A DNA stretch of 64,000 nucleotides from Puccinellia tenuiflora (Eukaryota; Streptophyta; Magnoliopsida; Poales; Poaceae). The stretch is from positions 84,578-148,577 of the forward strand of contig QRDG01001730.1 in assembly GCA_012064385.1 (NCBI GenBank). Reading direction: 5' to 3'. Both the position numbers and the translations under genes were made by a program. Each line of letters begins with the position of its first letter. Positions within the stretch are counted from its first letter, which is position 1. This document shows positions 57,447-64,000 of the stretch, one piece after another. The notes under the pieces are model-generated. The model saw only the letters and a program-made list of their open reading frames with translations. It searched no databases and was not told where the DNA came from.

Positions 57447-58700
57447 AGATTTAGACTATGCTCATGATAATTAGTTCAAGCTAATCGAAATTACTATTGA
57501 ACTCCCACTAAACTAGACATCTCTCGGGTTGTTTAGTGGTACATGATCCAAATCTACTACACCAAATCCGATCTTCACGAGAGAAGATGTAGTTTCAATG
57601 GTGAACATCTGGAGTGTTGGTCATATCATTTATATGACTCGTGTTTAACCTTTAAGTTCTGTGTTCCGAGGCCATGTCTATACATGCTATGCTCGTCAAG
57701 TAAACCGTAGTATTTTCGCATGTGTAAATCTGGCTTACACCCGTTGTATGTGAATGTAGAGTCTATCACACCCGATCATCACGAGATGCTTCAACACGAC
57801 GAACTTTCGCAACGGTGCATACTAGGGGAGAACACTTTATTGTCTTGATATTTAAAAGAGAGATCACCTTATAATGCTACCGTCGCGATCACATCATAGC
57901 AAAATAAGATGCATAAAAGGGATAAACATCACATGCAATTTATATTGTGAAATGGCATAGCCTTTTCTTCTTGTGCCTGTGATCTCCATCTCCAAAGCAC
58001 CGACATGATCTCCATCACCACCAGCATGACGTTGCCGTCATATTGTTTCCTCCACCAACTATTGTTACTATAACTATTGCTACTACTAGCGATAAAATAA
58101 TAACAATTACATGGCGTTAAAGATTGACACGCAGGTCATACAATAATAATGAGACAACCATATGGCTCATGGTCATACAATAATAATGAGACAACCATAT
58201 GGCTCATGCCGGTTGCCGTACTCATCGACATGCAAGTCGTGAAAGATTACAAAACATGATCATTGCATACAAATATAACAAATCACGTCTTAGCCATACC
58301 AAATCACAAAACCTGCAGAAACAAGTTAGACATCCTCTATTTTGTTTGAGCAAGTTTTACGTGGCTTCTATGGCTCACAAGATAGAACCGTTCTAACTAC
58401 GCAAAGCCACAACGGTTATATAAAAGTTGCTTATTTTATATCCTTTTTAAAGGCCTTCCGTTAAAGATCGCATCTCACTATAGCAAGAGAAACAGACACC
58501 CGCCAGCCACATGTGCAATACAAGTTGCACGTCAAGTGTGGAACCGGTCTCTCATACGCGGACGAGTAAAGTTGGTCCGGGCCGCTTCAATCCCACCATA
58601 CCGTAAAGATACAAAATGCACGTGGGAAGGTAGCAACAAAAACATCAACGCCCACAACTCCTTGTGTTCTAAACGCACCAACATCTACGAATAGATCTAT
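57447..58700 (-). other. Untranslated leader of the Angela-type element
   Basis: Sequence between the primer site and gag with no long frame. A perfect 37-bp tandem duplication (58134-58170 and 58171-58207, GGTCATACAATAATAATGAG...) lies within it. This region normally holds the dimerisation and packaging signals, which I cannot define here. Confidence 0.6.
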
Positions 58701-58712
58701 GCTATGATACCA
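58701..58712 (-). other. Primer binding site, initiator-Met tRNA type
   Basis: TGGTATCATAGC on the minus strand, starting one base after the 5' LTR. It differs from the usual TGGTATCAGAGC by one base. Confidence 0.85.
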
Positions 58713-58713
58713 C

Positions 58714-60603
58714 TGATGGGTTCGTGCACTGGAAAAACAAAAATTTTCCTACGAGATGCGGAACAAAACCCAACGGATCTAGATCTATTAGATGCAAGTA
58801 GCGAGAAGTAGATCCAATCTACTCACCCTCGTAGAGAAGCCGAGAGTGTTTTGTCGACTCAGGGGTTGGTCTGTCGATCCCCGCAATTAGACTTGTCTAA
58901 TCGTGAGGAGATGTATTATCCGGCGAACAAGATCCAATCTGATGAAGTGCCACAACGGTAGCACCTCTGCGGTATCCACACGTACAGCTTGATGAAGACT
59001 CCTCCTTCTTGATCCCGCAAGAGTTGGAGAAGTAATTATAGATGGGATCTATTCCAACAGCACGACGGCGTGGTGATGGTGGAGAGTTTTCGCAGACAGA
59101 GCTTCGCCTGCTCGTGTGGAAGATAGAAGGCGAAAGAGAGAACCACAGCTCCGAAAAACCGCTCTCCAGCGCTGCCCTGGGTCTCCTTTTATAGGCAGGG
59201 AGTTGCGCTGCCGTGCAAGGCAAGCTAGCCAATAGCGGTAACGAAAAGATCGATCTGATCGATCGATCGGTCGGCCGCCAGCATGGCGCTAGATATTTAT
59301 TTCCAGCCACAGGCCAGCTCACGTACATGCATGAACCTGGCCGGCCATGCACCAGCGATTTGCCAGCCAAAAGCCTAGCCACCGCACGCACATGCATGAA
59401 CCTGGCCGCCATGCACCAGCGATTCGCCAGCCTTAGGGCACTCACGTACGTTGCATGGGCAACTTGGCCGGCCGCCCGGCCATGCACCTCCTTCCTTTTT
59501 TCTTTCTTATTTCCTTTGCCTTTCTATTTGATAGTTTGCCCATACGTGCCACTTAATTGGCCCATTAGCAAATCTTCTCATGGACTACTTTTAGCCCTTT
59601 ATTTATTTCCAACAAATAAATATATATTAATATTTATTAATTCAATTAATTATTAAATCATTAATTCTCTTCCTGGAACAATTCCGCAACTCCCTGAAAC
59701 ACTTTCTTTTAATCCCAAAACTACTCCCAGCAACATCAAAAACTTAAGTGTGTGACCCTACGGGTTCGGGAATGCACAGACATGATCGGGACACCTCTCC
59801 GATCAATAACATCAGAGGGACCGGGGATGTCCATGATAGTTCCCACACAATCCACGATGATCTCATCGGTTGAACCACGAAGCTGAGGATTCAAATAATC
59901 CCGTATACGATTCCTTTTGTCTCACGATATATCACTTGCCCGAGATTCGATCGTCGGTATCACCATATCTAGTTTCATCTCGTTACCGGCAAGTTCTCTT
60001 TACTCGTTACATAGCATAGGATCCCCATGACTAAACACTTAGTCATATGCTTGCAAGCTTTAGGACGCTATACTACCGAGAGGGCCCAGAGATATCTACT
60101 CCGTCACGTGGAGAGACAAATCCCAGTGTTGATTCATGTCACCCAAGAAATAACCTCAGAGATACCTGAAAGCCATCTTTATAATCACCTAGTTACGAAG
60201 TGACGTTTGATGTCCACAAAGCATTCCTCCGGTAAACGGGAGTAATACAATCTCATGGTCTAAGGAAACTATACTTGACAATACAATAAGCGATGGCAGT
60301 TAAACTAAGTGACACGATCAACTGCTATTCTTTAATTTGGGTTTGTCCATCATATTATTCTCCTAATAATATGATCCCGTTACCAAGTAACTTTATAAGT
60401 TCATGGTTAGGAAACATCAACCATCACTTGCCTTAACGAACTAGTCATAAGAGGCTTACTAGGACATGGTGTTGTTTATATTCCACACATGTATTTCTAT
60501 TTCCGGTTAAATACGATTATGGCATGGAGAATAAACAATTATCATAAACATGAAATATAATAATAAACAACTTTATTATTGCCTCTTGGTCATATTTCCA
60601 ACA
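58714..60603 (-). repeat. 5' LTR of the Angela-type element
   Basis: 1890 bp, start TGTTGGAAATATG at 60603, end ACGAACCCATCA at 58714. The TATA box is TATAAAAGG on the minus strand (plus 59185-59193), about 1.4 kb into the LTR, so U3 is long. Two copies of a block with GCATGAACCTGGCC and CCATGCACCAGCGATT (about 59328-59430) lie 140-240 bp upstream of the TATA box. Confidence 0.97.
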
Positions 60604-60608
60604 CAAAG

Positions 60609-61704
60609 AACACGTCGTAAACTAACTTCTGGTAGTGAGGGTAGCGTTGCTTTGAATCTAAAAAGACCTCGCTAATGAAATAGATGGGGCGTTGATCCGG
60701 CCATTGCTTTCCTTCCTCCAGATGCTCAACTACAATGACGACGCTTATTACCAAATTGGTGGCCGACATGTAAAGCAAGAGCGGTTCCTTCTCCTTTGGA
60801 GCCGCCATGATTGGAGCATGTGTCAACGTATACTTCAGCGGCGGAAATTGGTGGCCGTCTTTTGAGCAGTTTATATAGAGGCAGTGCTTTGTCACCGAGC
60901 CGGCTGATGAATCGGCTAACATCCGCGGCGGAACTCGTAAGCATCTGTATGTCTTTGAGACGGGTGGGCCTCTCGATGTTCTGAATCGCCTTTATCTTTC
61001 CCGGGTTAACTTCAATTCCTCTTTGGAAACAATGAAGCCCAGAAGCTTGCCTACGGGAACTCCGAAGACGCACTTTGCCGGATTAAGCTTCATCTGGTAC
61101 ACCTTAGGTTTGCAAAGGTTTCCGACAGATCAACGATGAGATCGCCTCGCTTCTTCGACATGACTGCAATGTCATCGACATAGACGTGAACATTGCGGCC
61201 AATCTGCTTGTCTAAACAACGCTGCATACACCTTTGGTAAGTAGCACCGGCATTTTTCAAGCCGAAAGGCATTGTGACATAGCAGTAGTTGCCATATGGC
61301 GTGGTGAAGGACGTCTTGATTTGATCTGATTCCTTCATCTTTATCTGATGGTAACCCGAATAAGCATCCAGAAAACACAGTAACTCGGAGCCGACAGTTG
61401 AATCAATGACCTGATCGATACACGGTAAGGCGAACGGATCTTTAGGACAGGCTTTGTTTAAGCTAGTGAAATCAATGCACATACGTAGCTCGGAGGTGTT
61501 TTTCTTTGGGACGAGGATGGGATTTGCCAACCAATCAGTGTGGACAACTTCTCGGATGAATTTGGCGGTAGTGAGCCTTAGAATCTCCTTTCCTACCGCC
61601 TTGTGCTTCTCTGTTCCTAGCCGTCGGAGGCCTTGTTTAACCGGCTTGGCATCTTTGCTGACCTTGAAGGAGTGCTCGGCAAGTTTCCTCGGGACACCAG
61701 GCAT
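60609..61704 (-). pseudogene. Tat-like pol: reverse transcriptase, frameshifted and interrupted
   Basis: 61704-61090 reads an RT fingers/palm: KFIREVVHTDWLANPILVPK, MCIDFTSLNKACPKDPFALP, DAYSGYHQIKM, MPFGLKNAGATYQRCM and the catalytic YVDD. After a frame break at 61090, shifted frames carry VNPGKIKAIQNIERPTRLKD (61073-60726) and EKEPLLLYMSATNLVISVV through QRYPHYQKLVYDVFF (60922-60609). The Angela copy then interrupts, and the protein resumes at 51517 with KLRHYFHDHT. The frameshifts predate or accompany decay of this copy. Confidence 0.85.
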
Positions 61705-61767
61705 GTTGGAAGGCGACCGGGCAAAGATATCCCGATTCTCATGGAGAAACTTGATGAGCTCGCTTTC

Positions 61768-62469
61768 CTATTTTTCGTCAAGGCTGGCACCAATGATAGC
61801 CTCCTTTGTTGGGTCGTATTTTGTGAGCTTGACTTTCTTGGTGTCATACTTTGGCTTGAAACTCCAATCGACTTTAGAGGACGGCTTTTCTGTTGCCGGC
61901 ATCTCATTAGGACCCATTGTTTTCTTAAGGTCTTCCAGTTCTTCTCTGGAGATTTCTTCTTCAGCATGGACGGCATTAGCAGCTTCGCACTCCTTTGCCT
62001 TTTTGAAATTCCCCTCAACTGTGATGATCCCATTGGGCCCCGGCATTTTAAGCTTGCTGTAGATGTAGCACGGCCGAGCCATAAATTTGGCGAAAGCCGG
62101 ACGTCCGAAGATTGCGTGGTACGCGCTTTTGAAAGGAACCACCTCAAAAGAGACGTCCTCCGTTCGGAAGTTATTTGTGCCGCCAAAGGTAACCTTTAGG
62201 GTGATCCTTCCCATCGAAGAAGCTTGTCGTCTCGGCACAATCCCATGGAACTTCACATTGCTATGGCTGAGTTGTGACTCGGAGAGGCGCATCCTTCTCA
62301 ATGTTGCGACGTAGAGTATATTGATGCTACTTCCTCCGTCCATGAGTACCTTTATCAACTTGTATTTGTCGACTATAGAGATAACAACAAGGGCGTAAGT
62401 GCGCATGGTGGGGACTCTATCTGGGTGATCGCTGCGGTCCCAGGTGATGGGAGTGTCGGACCAATCCAA
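61768..62469 (-). pseudogene. Tat-like protease region
   Basis: Open for 233 codons. The aspartic protease motif VLMDGGSSINILY (DGGS in place of DTGS, as is usual in this lineage) is followed by AIFGRPAFAKFMA and a charged linker (EEEISREELEDLKKTMG) leading to RT. It ends at a TAG just before the RT frame. Confidence 0.8.
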
Positions 62470-63965
62470 AAATTGCGGTATTGCAGGTACCGTGGTGTTG
62501 AGTTCTCGCCAAGCTGCCTTTTCCTTGCGAACCTAGTCAGTCGCTAGGTTGACTATAAGACTTTCAGTGTGCTTGGGGAACTTGCTGCCTTTTCCTTCTT
62601 TGGAGGTCGCATCATCAGATTCTGAGGCAGCGTCATCCTTCTCTTTGTCGTCCTTCCGACACTTGTGCTTGTTCCTTGACTTGCCGGCTTTGGGGTATTT
62701 GGCGATGTCCCGATTGATGTGAAATTGCTAGATCGTGTGGGAACTCGTCCCGTCCGGCCTTAGATGATGCACACAGGGATTATTTTTTATGTCCTCGTAG
62801 TTCACCTTTGCCGGATGAGGAGGTCGGTTGTTCGCTGGTTTTTTATCCTGCCACTTTCCGCTGCTTGAGCCGCCTTTTCCAAAGGTGGTAGCAACTTCGT
62901 GTGAAGGGCCGGCTTGGTCTTCAACCTTTTTCTTCCCAGATTCGCGCCGCCAGGACTTGGCATCTTCCCTATTGTCATCATCAGTAATGGCATATTTGTT
63001 TGCACAGGCCAGTAAGCCGCCCAATGTTTCCGACTCATTGCTATAGATCATGAAGCGGAAAGTCGTGCCCTTCCTCAAAGATTGCTTGAAGGCATGAATT
63101 GCCTGTGTTTCTGAGATGCCCTCGCAGCCGTTTTTGATTTCACTCTAGCATGAAACGAATTCTCGGCTGGACTCGTTCTTCTGTTGTACACACCGTTGTA
63201 AATCGAATATCGACTTAGGGTGTTTATACGTACCCTGGAAGTGCTGGATAAACACGCGCTTCATGTCACTCCAGGTATGAACAGTCCTTTCTGGCAAGCT
63301 TTCGATCCACATGCGTTTCGTCCCGGTTAACACCAGGGGCAAAAAACGTACTGCGGACTCGGCACTGCATTCGTAGATATCGCAAGCACTCACATAATCT
63401 GAAAGCCATGTCTCAGGATTTGCTGTGACACTATACTTCTCCACCATCTTTGTGATGTTAGACAAAGTCGGTGGTAGGATTTGTTCTCTGATTGTTCTAC
63501 CAAAACACTTGGGACCGAGGTACTGGGCATCTCTGGCCGACTTCCTCTCCTCAATTAGGTTTCGAACATCATGAACTGTAGGCGGCTTGTCATTCATTGA
63601 CTTACTTCGCCTTGGATCATCCCCATGACGGCTTTGGCTCACCCGACTCGCGTTACGCGGTGGGCTTGGAGACCTTTGGCGTCGTGGAGGGGGTACATAT
63701 TTGGAGGGGTTATCTCCCTCTTTGCGTGGTGGAGGCGGCGGTGGAGGTGGTAGATTATCTCTGTTGCCCCCCCTTCGAGGCGGATTCTCTCCTTCCCGGC
63801 GTCGTTCTTGACGAGGTGGTGCCGCCTTTTCCTTGCGAGGGTCCTCCTTTTGTTCCCGGCTTCGATGTCCGTCGTAATTGTTGTCGGCTTCGCGGTGACG
63901 AGATGAACCTGTCTGAGACTCGGCACCATTGTTACGCGGTTGCTTGTCCTTTGGGTCCTTATCAC
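62470..63965 (-). pseudogene. Tat-like gag, broken
   Basis: The N-terminal part is Pro/Arg-rich (RRGGNRDNLPPPP, PSKYVPPPRRQRSPSPPR) and runs into the retrotransposon gag domain in 63642-63145: LPPTLSNITKMVEKY, ADPETWLSDY-like NPETWLSDYVSACDIYECS, MWIESLPERTVHTWSDMKR, FIQHFQGTYKHP. A stop lies near 63145. The frame then continues with RKGTTFRFMIYSNESETLGG and a lysine-rich region (63078-62728), ending at another stop before a basic tail. A separate R/H-rich frame at 63965-63639 is an out-of-frame reading of the same DNA. The true start lies near or beyond the right edge. Confidence 0.75.
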
Positions 63966-64000
63966 CGCCTTTGTTGTGGCTGCTTGATACCGGCTGGATC

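Larger units (their letters stand above)
51523..60603 (-). mobile_element. Complete Angela/BARE-type Ty1/copia retrotransposon
   Basis: 9081 bp on the minus strand, inserted in the Tat-like pol with a CAAAG target duplication (51518-51522, 60604-60608). The LTRs are 1889 and 1890 bp, with a primer site, polypurine tract and one long open polyprotein, all in expected order. LTR start TGTTGGAAATATG and AGTGGGAGAC before the 3' LTR are the Angela/WIS/BARE signatures. The LTRs differ at about 33 substitutions and two small indels by eye, roughly 1.7%. Confidence 0.97.
45061..64000 (-). mobile_element. Tat-like Ty3/gypsy retrotransposon, interrupted
   Basis: The minus-strand gag-pol runs from beyond the right edge to 49535. 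The antisense gene lies between pol and the expected 3' LTR, the Tat layout. The element is split at 51518-51522/60604-60608 (CAAAG) by the Angela copy. No Tat LTR was recognised in the window. The left flank continues through two insertions (37943-38045, 30639-30717) up to the Athila-type LTR at 30638, so the true left end is unclear. 49021-49534 has no gene. Confidence 0.7.

Overview
The window looks like repeat-rich chromosomal DNA from a grass, most likely the wheat tribe (Triticeae: wheat, Aegilops, barley or rye). The main pointers are a complete BARE/WIS/Angela-type copia element (LTRs starting TGTTGGAAAT, iMet-type primer site), LTRs starting TGATACGTCTC with an Asp-tRNA-type primer-site lineage, CACTA elements with CACTAGTAGG or CACTACAAG ends, and a long GAA tract. 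Family names come from memory of their signatures; no search was run.

Layout, left to right. 1-2257 is the 3' end of an L1-type LINE lying next to or inside a CACTA remnant (to 3843). 3844-5977 is the only island that looks like ordinary host DNA. It holds a spliced gene for a secreted eight-cysteine defensin-like peptide (4902-5842), with a TATA box and three tandem promoter repeats. About 5978-12408 is a degenerate Mutator-like element. It holds a dead transposase on the minus strand, a two-exon GRF zinc-finger gene that still reads open, and a broken hypothetical gene. 12420-17720 is an array of ~675-bp satellite-like units, split by a 3.3-kb solo LTR (13864-17199) with a perfect 5-bp target duplication. 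17721-19080 is unassigned. 19080-21188 has an Athila-type LTR end and an inverted LTR piece.

21190-28200 is a decayed minus-strand copia element whose 3' LTR is split by a 1.3-kb CACTA element and whose RNase H region is duplicated in tandem. 28200-30638 is another Athila-type 3' end. 30718-37939 is a 7.2-kb non-autonomous CACTA element carrying a captured ketol-acid reductoisomerase exon and a second satellite array (660-bp unit). 38046-45060 is a complete non-autonomous LTR retrotransposon. From about 45061 to the right edge lies a Tat-like Ty3/gypsy element: gag-pol on the minus strand, plus an intron-containing antisense gene on the plus strand with its own TATA box and a ~500-bp GAA tract. 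A structurally complete Angela-type copia element (51523-60603) sits inside its RT-RNase H region.

Insertion order can be read from target duplications. The Tat-like element and its left flank are older than the 7.2-kb CACTA (TSD TTT), the 7-kb retrotransposon (TSD GCATC) and the Angela copy (TSD CAAAG). The copia LTR predates the small CACTA (TSD ATG). The ~675-bp satellite predates the solo LTR (TSD CAAAA). Only the defensin-like gene, and with less certainty the GRF gene, look like candidate functional host genes. The Angela polyprotein is the only long intact mobile-element frame.
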